Positions 5,896-15,352 of a stretch of DNA of 64,000 nucleotides are shown here, in pieces. The position numbers were made by a program, and so were the translations under genes. The notes beneath the pieces are model-generated. The model saw nothing but the letters and a program-made list of their open reading frames with translations. It did no database searches and had not been told where the DNA came from. The DNA comes from JAVJRN01 sp040218415. Lineage in GTDB: Bacteria; Bacteroidota; Bacteroidia; Cytophagales; Cyclobacteriaceae. Within the stretch, counting starts at the first letter, position 1. Each line of letters opens with the position of its first letter. Location: positions 1 through 64,000 of the forward strand of contig JAVJRN010000057.1 of NCBI GenBank assembly GCA_040218415.1, read 5' to 3'.

Positions 5896-8800
5896 ATGAA
5901 GCAAGAAATTGGCAAGCTGTCAAAAAAAACCACCCTTGTATTGGTACTGATTTTCTCTCTTATCTTCTCCCCCCTCGCTCAAAGTCAGGATTTAATCATC
6001 TCAGAATTCTTAACAATCAATGATGCCAATCTCGCTGATGAAGACGGTGACTATTCTGATTGGATAGAAATTCATAATGCTGGTTCCGCATCAGTGAGTT
6101 TGCTCGGTTGGTATGTAACTGACAATGCATCCGTACTTACCAAATGGAAATTTCCAGAGGTCACTCTAGCAGCTGGCGGCTACATAGTTGTATTCGCTTC
6201 GGAAAAGAAGAGATCAAGCGCCACTGGAAATTTGCATACAAACTTCAAACTTTCAGGCTCAGGAGAATTTTTGGCCTTGATTAAGCCTGATGGTATCACA
6301 TCTACTACTTTATTTGATGAGTACCCTGTTCAGTCCAAGGATGTTTCTTATGGGCTAATTGATGATCAATATACCTTTTTAACAACGCCCTCACCCGGTA
6401 CTGCCAATACTACAGCCGGCGCTATTTTAGACCCAGCGTTTAGCCATAGCAGAGGATTTTATGATGCTTCGTTTACACTCACAGTTTCAGATTTAAATAG
6501 CGATACGGACATCTATTACACAACGAATGGTAGCAGCCCTACACTCACTAATGCCACAAAGTATTCTTCACCGCTGATCATTGATAAAACGACCGTTTTG
6601 AGTTTGGTTGCCATAGACCAAACCGATCAGACTTTGGGAAATGTAATTACTCAGACCTACATTTTCGCAGATATTTTAGATCAACCGAATAATCCTGCAG
6701 GTTACCCTTCTCGATGGACCTCTTCAGAGGCCGCCTTTTTTCCAGGAGATTATGAAATGGATCCTGAAATCTGCACGGCTGAAAATAAACCCGCCCTTTT
6801 CGCAGCATTGAAGGCCCTCCCAACAGTATCGTTGGTCACTGATGTTGAGCATTTGTTTCGTGATGATCCTGACAATGACTGGCTAGCTGGAATCTACCTT
6901 AATAGTGTAGAACACTCAGAGCCTTGGGAACGACCGGTTTCCATGGAATACTTTGATCCCGAAGAGAATGTTGACTTTCAAATAAACTGTGGATTGAGAA
7001 TACATGGTGGCAATGGACGAAAACCATCTAACAGTCCGAAGCATTCGCTAAGAGTCCATTTCAGAAGTGAATATGGGCCTTCCAAACTCAACTTCAATAT
7101 GTTCGATGAAAAGAGCGCTAGCAATGAGTTCAACACTTTGGTATTTCGTGCGGGTTACAACTACTCATGGCTCAAAAACAGCCCTGCGCAATGTGCTGAG
7201 ACTGATTATGTAAGAGATCCATTCACCAAAAAAACACAACTTGATATGGATCGTTTGGCGGCTCACAGGAAGTTTGCCCATATCTATTTGAATGGATTGT
7301 ATTGGGGCGTTTATGATATATCAGAGAAAATCACCGATGACTTTGTAAGTGAATATCTGGGAGGCAAGGAAGACGACTATGATGTAGTAAAGGATCACAA
7401 TGGCGTGACCGATGGAACAGACGAAGCGTGGAAATCACTCATCACCGCAACAAATGAAGGATTTGAAACCAATGAGAAGTATCAAAAAATACAGGGAAAA
7501 AATGAAGATGGCTCGATCAACGCTTCCTACCAAAATCTACTAGACGTAAGAAACCTAACGGATTACATTCTGATCAATTTCTACATCTCCAATACAGATT
7601 GGGATAAAAACAATTGGTTGGCTACTCGAAACAGAGCCACTAATAAAGAAGGGTTTAAGTTTCTCTGCTGGGATGCTGAGACCTCCATGAATAACCTCCA
7701 TGAGAATATCACGGATAAAAATGAAGCTGGCAATCCAACAGGAATTTTCAACAAACTATTAGAGAACACTGAATATCGGGTCTACCTAGCGGATCGTATT
7801 CAAAAGCATTTTTTTAATGGCGGAGCGATGACACCTGAAGAAACTGCTGCCCGCTATCAGGAAATAGCTAATGAATTGGGTGTGGGATTATTGGCTGAAT
7901 CTGCACGGTGGGGTGACTATCGCAGAGATGTGGACGGTGGCGGAACTTATGCACTATATACCAAAGAAGACCATTGGCAACCGCGCGTGGACTATATGCT
8001 CAATACGTATTTCCCACAGCGAACAGATATCGTTGTAGCACAGTTAAAGAACGCAGGCTGGTTTTTAGCTATTGATCCTCCGCAATTCAGTGAAGAAGGT
8101 GGTGATCACAATAAGCCTTTCAATCTGGACATTTCTTCCGATACTGATACTATTTACTACACTACTGATGACTCTGACCCGCGACTATTTGGAGGTCAGA
8201 CTTCTTCCAGTGCGATGCTCTATAAATCCTCTTTCACATTGGCTACTGACATGACCATTCAAGCTAGAGCCAAAAAAGGTTCAGTGTGGTCGGCATTGAC
8301 GAAAGCTAATTTCAACGTATCCTCTGAAAATGTAACGTTTGTTGACAAAAGCATTTGTCAAGGAGAAGCTTTCAAGGGATTCGAAACCACAGGTGGCTAT
8401 GTTATCACCGAAACATCGTCCACTGGTGCTGATAGTATAGTCGTGTTGAATTTGACAGTGAATCCCCTACCCGACTTTACCATCGGAGAAGACACTGCGG
8501 TTTATCAGCACAACGCTGTGCTACTTCAGCCGGATACAGATTTTGATAGCTACCTATGGAATACAGGAGCAACCACCAAAAGTCTCTCGGTTGAAAATAA
8601 TGAAGAAGGCGTGTTTAGCTATTGGCTTCAGGTTACCAATGACCATGGATGCATCAATAAAGACACCATAGAAATCAGCGTCAACAAGCCTGATATACTA
8701 TCGGCTGGTCAAAATACTTTACAGTCCATAAAAGTTTTCCCTAACCCGGCCACCGATAAGATTCAAATCGAATTAGCTAACTCAAAATTAGCTGGGGCAA

Positions 8801-8964
8801 AAATTCGAATTACGGCAATCAGCGGAGCAGTCATGTTCACAGGTGAGCTTAATGCCGGAGCTGATTTTCAAGAAATCGATATCACAAAATTTTCAGCAGG
8901 CATTTACATGCTAAATATCAAATCAGACAAGACTGAAAAATCTATCAGACTGATCAAACAATAA
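5896..8964 (+). CDS. Secreted CotH-like kinase with lamin-tail domain and T9SS tail
   Basis: The 1022-residue secreted protein has a signal peptide at residues 1-32. An LTD (lamin tail) domain lies at about 33-150 (DLIISEFL...GSGEFLALIK). A chitobiase-C-like bridge follows near 180-260 (DIYYTTNGSSPT), and a CotH domain spans about 300-700 with IYLNGLYWGVYDISEK and FLCWDAETSM. A second YYTTDDSDP bridge lies near 755. The T9SS type A sorting tail starts at about 945 (VFPNPATDK...GIYMLNIKS). CotH proteins are atypical protein kinases; LTD/CotH fusions are common in Bacteroidota, but their substrates are unknown. A homologous gene follows after 11 bp, so the two are probably co-transcribed. Kinase activity is inferred from family only. 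Confidence 0.8.
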   Translation: MKQEIGKLSKKTTLVLVLIFSLIFSPLAQSQDLIISEFLTINDANLADEDGDYSDWIEIHNAGSASVSLLGWYVTDNASVLTKWKFPEVTLAAGGYIVVFASEKKRSSATGNLHTNFKLSGSGEFLALIKPDGITSTTLFDEYPVQSKDVSYGLIDDQYTFLTTPSPGTANTTAGAILDPAFSHSRGFYDASFTLTVSDLNSDTDIYYTTNGSSPTLTNATKYSSPLIIDKTTVLSLVAIDQTDQTLGNVITQTYIFADILDQPNNPAGYPSRWTSSEAAFFPGDYEMDPEICTAENKPALFAALKALPTVSLVTDVEHLFRDDPDNDWLAGIYLNSVEHSEPWERPVSMEYFDPEENVDFQINCGLRIHGGNGRKPSNSPKHSLRVHFRSEYGPSKLNFNMFDEKSASNEFNTLVFRAGYNYSWLKNSPAQCAETDYVRDPFTKKTQLDMDRLAAHRKFAHIYLNGLYWGVYDISEKITDDFVSEYLGGKEDDYDVVKDHNGVTDGTDEAWKSLITATNEGFETNEKYQKIQGKNEDGSINASYQNLLDVRNLTDYILINFYISNTDWDKNNWLATRNRATNKEGFKFLCWDAETSMNNLHENITDKNEAGNPTGIFNKLLENTEYRVYLADRIQKHFFNGGAMTPEETAARYQEIANELGVGLLAESARWGDYRRDVDGGGTYALYTKEDHWQPRVDYMLNTYFPQRTDIVVAQLKNAGWFLAIDPPQFSEEGGDHNKPFNLDISSDTDTIYYTTDDSDPRLFGGQTSSSAMLYKSSFTLATDMTIQARAKKGSVWSALTKANFNVSSENVTFVDKSICQGEAFKGFETTGGYVITETSSTGADSIVVLNLTVNPLPDFTIGEDTAVYQHNAVLLQPDTDFDSYLWNTGATTKSLSVENNEEGVFSYWLQVTNDHGCINKDTIEISVNKPDILSAGQNTLQSIKVFPNPATDKIQIELANSKLAGAKIRITAISGAVMFTGELNAGADFQEIDITKFSAGIYMLNIKSDKTEKSIRLIKQ

Positions 8965-8975
8965 AAAAGCATTTA

Positions 8976-11879
8976 ATGAAAATGATGAACTTAAGATTCC
9001 TATCCCTTTTCATAATGTTGCCATTGATAGGTCAGAGCCAGCTAAAAATCAATGAATTGATGACCAACAATGTGTCATACCTCATGGATGATGCCTATAA
9101 CTTCAGCATGTGGGTAGAGCTCTATAATAGCTCTGCTACTCAGACCATTAATCTTTCTGATTACTATTTCACAGATGAGCGTTCAGATCCTACCAAATGG
9201 CAACCAGCTTCAGGGACCGTATCACCACAGGGTTTTGAAATCCTCTATTTTGAGCGGGACGAACGTGCCGGCCATGCTTCTTTTAAAATTGATCCTGAAG
9301 GCGGTGAATTATTTATCTATAGCGCACAGGAGTTGGTAGACCAAGTGGAATATCCTGAGCAGTTTCGCAATATTTCTTTTGGTCGCAAAACAGATGGTGG
9401 CGAAGAATGGGTTTTCTTTGAAGAACCCAGCCCTGCTTCAAGCAACACCAACAAATTATTTGCAGCTTTACGCTGCAGCAATCCGGTCTTCTCTTTGAAA
9501 GGTGGTTTTTATTCGGGAAGTCAAAGTTTGACCTTTTTGGATATCCCGGCAGGAACAGCTATCTATTATACCACTGACAATACAGAACCTAACAAGAGTG
9601 CGACACTTTTACAGGCTGGTGAGACGATTACAATGAGTTCTACCAAAGTCGTTCGAGCCAAAGCTTATCAAGAAGGTCAACTCTCCAGTGATGTGATCTC
9701 AGCTACTTTTTTCATCAATGAGCGCAAACCAGATCTACGGGTAGTTTCTATATCCACAGACCAGCGATTTCTCACCAATGACACCATCGGTATCTACTGT
9801 GATGGCACCAATGGCATCATAGGCAATCTGCAGAAAACACCAAAAAATTTCAATCAGGACTGGGATCGTCCTGTCAATTTTGAATTTTTCGATGAAGAAG
9901 GTATACCTCAGCTCAATCAGGAGCTTGATATCAGGATAGTGGGTGGAGGTTCCCGTGAGAGTGCGCTCAAATCAATATCTATATCCCCCAAGCGGAAGTT
10001 TTATGAAAACCAGCTGAAATATGATTTCTTCAAATCGACCAAACCGGGACATAAGTACAAGGATATCATGATGCGTAACTCGGGTAATGATTTCAAACGT
10101 ACCATGATGAAAGATGCCTTCATTCAATCCTTAATTGTAAATCGTATGGAGGTCGATTATCAAGCTTATGAGCCTGCCGTCATCTACATCAATGGAGAAT
10201 ACTTTGGCATAGAAAATATGCGTGAGCGCGCCAATAAGGATTTTGCGTATAGCAACTTCGGCTATGATAAGGATGAGGTAAAACTCATAGAAGCCACCTA
10301 CAAGGGAGTGGATTCGCACAATGACATCCCTACGGATGCAACGTTCAATGAGTTAAGTAGTTTTCTAAAACGAAACCCAATGTCTGACCCAGCGAACTAT
10401 GCGCAAGCCAAAGAAATGATAGATGTAGAAGAGCTCGTCAACTACCTCATACTGGAAACTTTCACAGCGAATGTGGACTGGCCATACAACAATGTGAAAA
10501 TGTGGAAGCCAATAGAAAATGGTAAATGGAGATGGATCCTCATGGACGTAGAGTACAGCTATAGCATGGGTAGAGTTGATCACAATACTGTGACATTCGC
10601 ACTGGGGGAAAACACTAAAAGCATGATAGGTGGCTATAGCTCAGCTCCAGAATGGTCGGTAGTAGTCTTTGCCGAACTCATAAAAAATGCCGAATTCAGA
10701 GACATGTTTATTGATCGGTATGCCATACATCTTTCAACGACTTTCAAGCCGGAACGCACCATTCATTTTGTGGATAGTATGTCTGCTAGGATCAGTAATG
10801 AGATCCCTTATCACCTCGCAAGATTTAATATTGCAGATAATTTTGAAAAAGATTTGAAAATTTTTAGAGACTTTTCGACACAAAGACCAGCCAATGTGCT
10901 GAAGCATTTAAGTGAACGCTTTTTGAATAATGCATCCACAGCGACCATTCATTTGAGTGCTGATATAAACGGTGCAAGCTATACGCTGAATGGCCAAATG
11001 ATAAATGATACGGAAGCAGAGATCAGCTACTTCAAAGGAAGAGACCTTGCCATGGCAGCCAATCCAATTATGGGTTATCAATTCAAGCATTGGCTTGTGG
11101 ATAATCAAGTGGTAGAGCAAGCAGTTTACAGTGGTGTGATGGATGCCGATTTGGAATTGAAAGCTATCTACGAAATAGATGCCAATCAAGTAAAGATTCC
11201 GGTATTCATCAATGAAGTGGTCAGTAGTAATCAAATCATAACTGATGAATATGACGAAACTGACGACTACATCGAACTTTACAATGATGGATCGGAAGCT
11301 ATAGATATAGCTGGATGGTTTGTCACAGATGATATTACATATAAAAGAAAAGCTCAAATCCCTGAGGGTAATGGTGTGAAAACGACAATTCCCTCAAAAG
11401 GCACTTTGGTACTGTGGGCTGATGGTACTCCAGAACAGGGACCACTTCATCTGGACTTCAAACTAAGTAAAGCTGGTGAGTCTATAGGTCTTTACCGACC
11501 TTTTAGTGCTATCGAAGTGCAAACTGTGGATGAAGTGACAGTTCCAATTTTAGACTCAAATATGAGCTACGCAAGAGTGCCAGATGGTAGCTCGACTTGG
11601 GCCATTCAGCAACCAACTTTCAACAAATCCAATCTATCGTTAGATCCTCTGGCTTTTGAAGCCGAAAATATCTTCCATATTCAACCAACATTGGTCAACG
11701 ACGCATTTCATATTCATAATGCGCTTGCTAAAGAAGTAAAAGTCATTGGCTTAAATGGACAAGTTTATTTTTCATCTAAATGCAAATCAGCGGATGAGCT
11801 GATTGATATCTCTCACTTACCGAAGGGACTATACATTGTAGCGATAGGCCAGTTTGCTACGAGAATCGTAAAGGAGTAG
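8976..11879 (+). CDS. Second secreted CotH-like protein with two lamin-tail domains
   Basis: The 967-residue protein shares the plan of its upstream neighbour: signal peptide (1-21), LTD at about 22-140, chitobiase-C-like bridge (AIYYTTDNTEP, near 190) and CotH domain at about 240-620 (AVIYINGEYFGIENMRERANKDF, WILMDVEYSYSMG). It differs after that. A repeat-like domain near 650-720 (GYQFKHWLVDNQVV) resembles InlB B-repeats, and a second LTD follows at about 745-870 (INEVVSSNQII...DYIELYN). The T9SS-type tail begins near 893 and ends GLYIVAIGQFATRIVKE. The second LTD and B-repeat are absent from the first protein, so the pair diverged after duplication or was recruited separately. Co-transcription with the upstream gene is likely. 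Confidence 0.78.
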   Translation: MKMMNLRFLSLFIMLPLIGQSQLKINELMTNNVSYLMDDAYNFSMWVELYNSSATQTINLSDYYFTDERSDPTKWQPASGTVSPQGFEILYFERDERAGHASFKIDPEGGELFIYSAQELVDQVEYPEQFRNISFGRKTDGGEEWVFFEEPSPASSNTNKLFAALRCSNPVFSLKGGFYSGSQSLTFLDIPAGTAIYYTTDNTEPNKSATLLQAGETITMSSTKVVRAKAYQEGQLSSDVISATFFINERKPDLRVVSISTDQRFLTNDTIGIYCDGTNGIIGNLQKTPKNFNQDWDRPVNFEFFDEEGIPQLNQELDIRIVGGGSRESALKSISISPKRKFYENQLKYDFFKSTKPGHKYKDIMMRNSGNDFKRTMMKDAFIQSLIVNRMEVDYQAYEPAVIYINGEYFGIENMRERANKDFAYSNFGYDKDEVKLIEATYKGVDSHNDIPTDATFNELSSFLKRNPMSDPANYAQAKEMIDVEELVNYLILETFTANVDWPYNNVKMWKPIENGKWRWILMDVEYSYSMGRVDHNTVTFALGENTKSMIGGYSSAPEWSVVVFAELIKNAEFRDMFIDRYAIHLSTTFKPERTIHFVDSMSARISNEIPYHLARFNIADNFEKDLKIFRDFSTQRPANVLKHLSERFLNNASTATIHLSADINGASYTLNGQMINDTEAEISYFKGRDLAMAANPIMGYQFKHWLVDNQVVEQAVYSGVMDADLELKAIYEIDANQVKIPVFINEVVSSNQIITDEYDETDDYIELYNDGSEAIDIAGWFVTDDITYKRKAQIPEGNGVKTTIPSKGTLVLWADGTPEQGPLHLDFKLSKAGESIGLYRPFSAIEVQTVDEVTVPILDSNMSYARVPDGSSTWAIQQPTFNKSNLSLDPLAFEAENIFHIQPTLVNDAFHIHNALAKEVKVIGLNGQVYFSSKCKSADELIDISHLPKGLYIVAIGQFATRIVKE

Positions 11880-11887
11880 AGCATAAA

Positions 11888-11908
11888 AGCCAATATGCTT
11901 GGCTGTTT
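11888..11908 (+). terminator. Weak terminator after CotH pair
   Basis: AGCCAA-TATGC-TTGGCT is a perfect 6-bp stem followed by GTTTG, 8 nt after the stop codon. The T-run is short. Confidence 0.45.
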
Positions 11909-12389
11909 GCAAAACGCTTATAATCGATTGAAAACACTGCTTTGATCAAGACGGTGAATTTTACTTTTGTCCCTTTAAACCAATACTTACTATATTAATC
12001 AGCTTAAGGGCTCTCCTGCTACCTTGATGCTAGTGATTATTCCAGAGATTGGGTGAACAGAATGTGAGCGGATAAGAGCATCAGTTTTTCGCTTTCAAAA
12101 GTTTAGTTTTCCTCTTGAGATACCCAAATAAAATAGCTCTCCCCTTTCAGATTATTTAGACAAACTTCAGATCGTTCTAAGTAATTGTACTTCTGGCAGC
12201 AATGTTTTGAAGCGTATCAAAATAAAATCCATATTATCGGTATTTAATTTATGTCTTTTCAATTCAATATCGGTGTTGATATTAGTAAAGACAGGTACAA
12301 TGAAATACTTTTATAGAAATTTGAAAAGTCTACGCGACAAGGTTCGGCTTAGGATGATAGTTGGACATTAAAGGCAATTAGTCACAACT
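11909..12389. other. Gene-free stretch
   Basis: No supported gene was found here. The 12-mer AGTCTACGCGAC at 12327-12338 also occurs at 1804-1815 in intron B. It otherwise looks like ordinary AT-rich intergenic DNA upstream of the esterase-like gene. Confidence 0.45.
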
Positions 12390-13007
12390 ATGAAATTCAG
12401 CATATCACTAACAATACTTGGTTTCTTACTATTAAATATTCAGTCAACTTCAGCCCAAACTAATGCTGACGGTCTGTCATCAGCTAACCATGATTTACTG
12501 AGGGATATCTCCTATAGCTCAGATGCTGAACAAAATATGGATATCTATTTATCAAGAACCTTAAATGCTGAGACACAAAATATTACGATAGTATTTCTTC
12601 ATGGAGGAGGCGACTATGTAAATGAGAGATCCAAGGAAGAACGACACAGAGCGCCTTATTTAGAAAAAGGATTCAATATTGTAAACCTGAACTATAGACT
12701 TAAAAGAGGTATTCCAGTCGTGATAGAGGACTCGACTAAGGCACTCCATTATTTAAAAGAAAACAACTCTGAATACAATCTGAATTTAAAGAGAATACTA
12801 CTGACGGGCTTTTCTGCAAGAGCTCATAGTACAACAAATGTGGGAGTAGCTCAGAACAACGAGCAATACCCCAACAAGCTGAGTAAGGGAGGTAAAATTA
12901 TTGGTAATATTAATTTTTCAGGACCTGTAGACGGTTTCCATGGCATTGAAAACATTTCCATACTCAATAAAAAAATACAAACACTTCATAAATCTGGCAA
13001 GTCATGA
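12390..13007 (+). CDS. Truncated alpha/beta-hydrolase (esterase-like), probably inactive
   Basis: The 205-residue protein has a signal peptide ending at about residue 22 (STSAQ). It then follows the N-terminal two thirds of the alpha/beta-hydrolase fold of the BD-FAE/esterase type: the oxyanion-hole region VFLHGGG, VNLNYRL, and the nucleophile elbow at TGFSARAH. The family elbow is GxSxG; here the last Gly is Arg, which should disturb the turn. The usual second half, with acid and His, is missing. It overlaps the next gene by four bases (ATGA), so it is translationally coupled to the sensor kinase. It could be a decaying gene or a catalytically dead accessory protein; I favour decay. Confidence 0.6.
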   Translation: MKFSISLTILGFLLLNIQSTSAQTNADGLSSANHDLLRDISYSSDAEQNMDIYLSRTLNAETQNITIVFLHGGGDYVNERSKEERHRAPYLEKGFNIVNLNYRLKRGIPVVIEDSTKALHYLKENNSEYNLNLKRILLTGFSARAHSTTNVGVAQNNEQYPNKLSKGGKIIGNINFSGPVDGFHGIENISILNKKIQTLHKSGKS

Positions 13008-15352
13008 ATAAGTCCATTCTACGGTTTTTTCTATTATTTATAATAACACAACAATCTTTGCAGCTGACTGCTCAAAAGCAGTCGGAATTCGACTCCCTTT
13101 CCACGTTACTTAGTACGGATATTTCTGTGAAAGAAAAAGCTGATGTGTACAGAAAATTAGGGTGGCTCAAAATAAAGCAGCGAGAGTACAGTCAGGCTCG
13201 TGACTATTACGACAAATCCATTGAATTTTATAAAGAAATAAATAATCCCGCAGGAGTAGCTCGAGGATTAAATGGTATTGGTAATGTATATGCAAAGCAG
13301 TCGAACTATAAGCAGGCCTTAAATTTTTATTTCCAGGCACTAAAAATAGACGAAGAGCAAAAAATCCAAACAGGGATGGCTAGTGAATACGGAAATATCG
13401 CTCTTATCTACGACCAACAAGGACGCTATTCCGAGGCACTAGAGTACTACATGAAATCCTTCGAAATCAACAAAGCACTCGATAACCGAAAAGAGCTAGG
13501 AGGGCTGTATAGAAGTATTGGGAGTGTGTATCGCAGATATGAATTTGGAGACGGTTTAAATTATAAAAAGGCATTGGAATATTATCATAAAGCCCTTGAA
13601 ATCTATGAGGAAGAGGGAAATCCATTGAGCATAGCTAATGTCTATCAAAGCCTTGGTGGACTTCTCATTATTCAAAACAAGGCGGCAGAAGCCTTACCCT
13701 ATTATTTAAAAGCCATTGAAATGGCCAAAGAAACCGGTGGCGACCTCCGATTAGCCTACTATTACAACAGTTTAGGGGGCTGTTACATAGCACTAGACAG
13801 CCTAAATCAAGCACTTAGTTATACAAAATTAGCCTTACAAAAGGCGGAAAGCTCCAACGGGAAAAATATCATTCCTCAAATCTTAGAAGGTATTGGAGAC
13901 ATCTACCAAAAAAAACAGCAACTTTCTCTTGCCGTGAAATATTATAACAGAGCCCTTGAAGGTGCCCAAGAACTAGGGATTTTGTTTGAACTCTATAATA
14001 CATCACGCGCTTTAGCTCCCATTGAGGCCGATTTAGGAAATTATAAGCGTGCTTACGAGTTACACGTGCTCTTTAAGGAAGCCTCCGATAGTTTGGTAAA
14101 TGAAAAGCAAGTAAGAGAAATGACTCAGAAGCAGGCTGATTTTGATTTCCAACAAGAAAGAGACTCAGTGCAGTTAGCTCAAATGCAGGAGCGTATCACC
14201 TATGAAACAGAGTTGAAACTACGCGAACGCAATCAGCAATTTACTTTAGTGGGTTTGCTTGCGGCACTTATCATTGCGGTTGTATCATTCCGGTTTTACC
14301 ACGCTAAGAAAAAGGCCAACCAAAAACTCACCACACTTAACGAACAAATTTCCGAACAAAAAGAAGAAATCCAACATCAGGCCAAAGAACTGCAATCATC
14401 AAATGAAAAGTTGGTCGCCTTAGACGGTTTCAAAGAAGATTTGACGGGCATGTTGGTACACGATCTTAAAAATCCCTTAAATACCATTGTTCATTCGGTA
14501 GAAGATTACAATCCCGAAAACAATAAAAAAATAAAACAGGCCGGACATCAATTACACAACTTGGTGCTGAATATTTTGGATGTGTACAAATACGAAAACA
14601 GCCAAATGATCGTGGAACAGTCGGAAGTGTCCTTATCTGATGTTGTTCAAAAGTCAATAGACGACACCAGCTTACTGGTGATCAACAAATCTATTGCATT
14701 GACAAGCACCATTCCGTCGGGCATTCAGGTAAAAGCCGACCAAGAAGTGTTGCTCAGAGTATTTGCCAATCTGCTTACGAACGCCCTTAAATACACGCCT
14801 CAGCATGGCACTATTCAAATATCCGCTGCTGTTGAAAACGAAGGAATGGTGAACATCCGTGTTGCTGACTCTGGAAAAGGGATTCCCCCCGATCAGTTAG
14901 AGAAAATCTTCAATAAGTTTACCCAGTTGGATGCTACAAAGTCTGGCAGCATGCGTTCCACCGGACTAGGACTCACCTTCTGCAAAATGGCTGTTGAAGC
15001 GCATAAGGGACAGATCAACGTTGAAAGCGAAGTTGGGAAGGGAACGACCTTCCTCTTTACCCTACCCCTATCACATTTTGACCAAACAGCAGAGCAAACG
15101 CCCTCGCATGAAACTCCCAAACCTGAAAGCGACATTAATCTTAGCCCATCCGAAAAAGAAACGCTCGCGCCAATTATTGCGGCACTAAGTCAAACATTGG
15201 TTTTTGAAGTAGGAAAAGTAAAAGCCATTCTTAAGAATTTGGATCAGCCGACCGAAGAGATCAAAAAATGGGAAGAAGAAGTGCATAAGAGTATTTTAAT
15301 TCTGAACGAAGCGCAGTACAAACACCTATTACACATAGCCGCCCATGGATAA
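13004..15352 (+). CDS. TPR sensor histidine kinase
   Basis: The 782-residue protein has a signal peptide or N-terminal membrane segment (1-22), then about eight TPR repeats in the periplasm (about 40-380; repeated ALEYY...AL patterns). One transmembrane helix lies near 408-428 (FTLVGLLAALIIAVVSFRF), a coiled coil near 430-475, a HisKA domain with phospho-accepting H486 (HDLKNPL) and a HATPase domain (N box NLLTNALKY, G boxes DSGKGIP and GLGLTFC). A 70-residue C-terminal helical tail follows. TPR-type sensor kinases are typical of Bacteroidota; the ligand is unknown. It overlaps the downstream regulator gene by eight bases, so the two form one signalling unit. Confidence 0.85.
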   Translation: MNKSILRFFLLFIITQQSLQLTAQKQSEFDSLSTLLSTDISVKEKADVYRKLGWLKIKQREYSQARDYYDKSIEFYKEINNPAGVARGLNGIGNVYAKQSNYKQALNFYFQALKIDEEQKIQTGMASEYGNIALIYDQQGRYSEALEYYMKSFEINKALDNRKELGGLYRSIGSVYRRYEFGDGLNYKKALEYYHKALEIYEEEGNPLSIANVYQSLGGLLIIQNKAAEALPYYLKAIEMAKETGGDLRLAYYYNSLGGCYIALDSLNQALSYTKLALQKAESSNGKNIIPQILEGIGDIYQKKQQLSLAVKYYNRALEGAQELGILFELYNTSRALAPIEADLGNYKRAYELHVLFKEASDSLVNEKQVREMTQKQADFDFQQERDSVQLAQMQERITYETELKLRERNQQFTLVGLLAALIIAVVSFRFYHAKKKANQKLTTLNEQISEQKEEIQHQAKELQSSNEKLVALDGFKEDLTGMLVHDLKNPLNTIVHSVEDYNPENNKKIKQAGHQLHNLVLNILDVYKYENSQMIVEQSEVSLSDVVQKSIDDTSLLVINKSIALTSTIPSGIQVKADQEVLLRVFANLLTNALKYTPQHGTIQISAAVENEGMVNIRVADSGKGIPPDQLEKIFNKFTQLDATKSGSMRSTGLGLTFCKMAVEAHKGQINVESEVGKGTTFLFTLPLSHFDQTAEQTPSHETPKPESDINLSPSEKETLAPIIAALSQTLVFEVGKVKAILKNLDQPTEEIKKWEEEVHKSILILNEAQYKHLLHIAAHG

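Noticed and set aside
10908..11357. A 149-codon minus-strand open frame within the second CotH gene.
   Set aside because: It is antisense to a gene with clear domains and has no recognisable domain itself.
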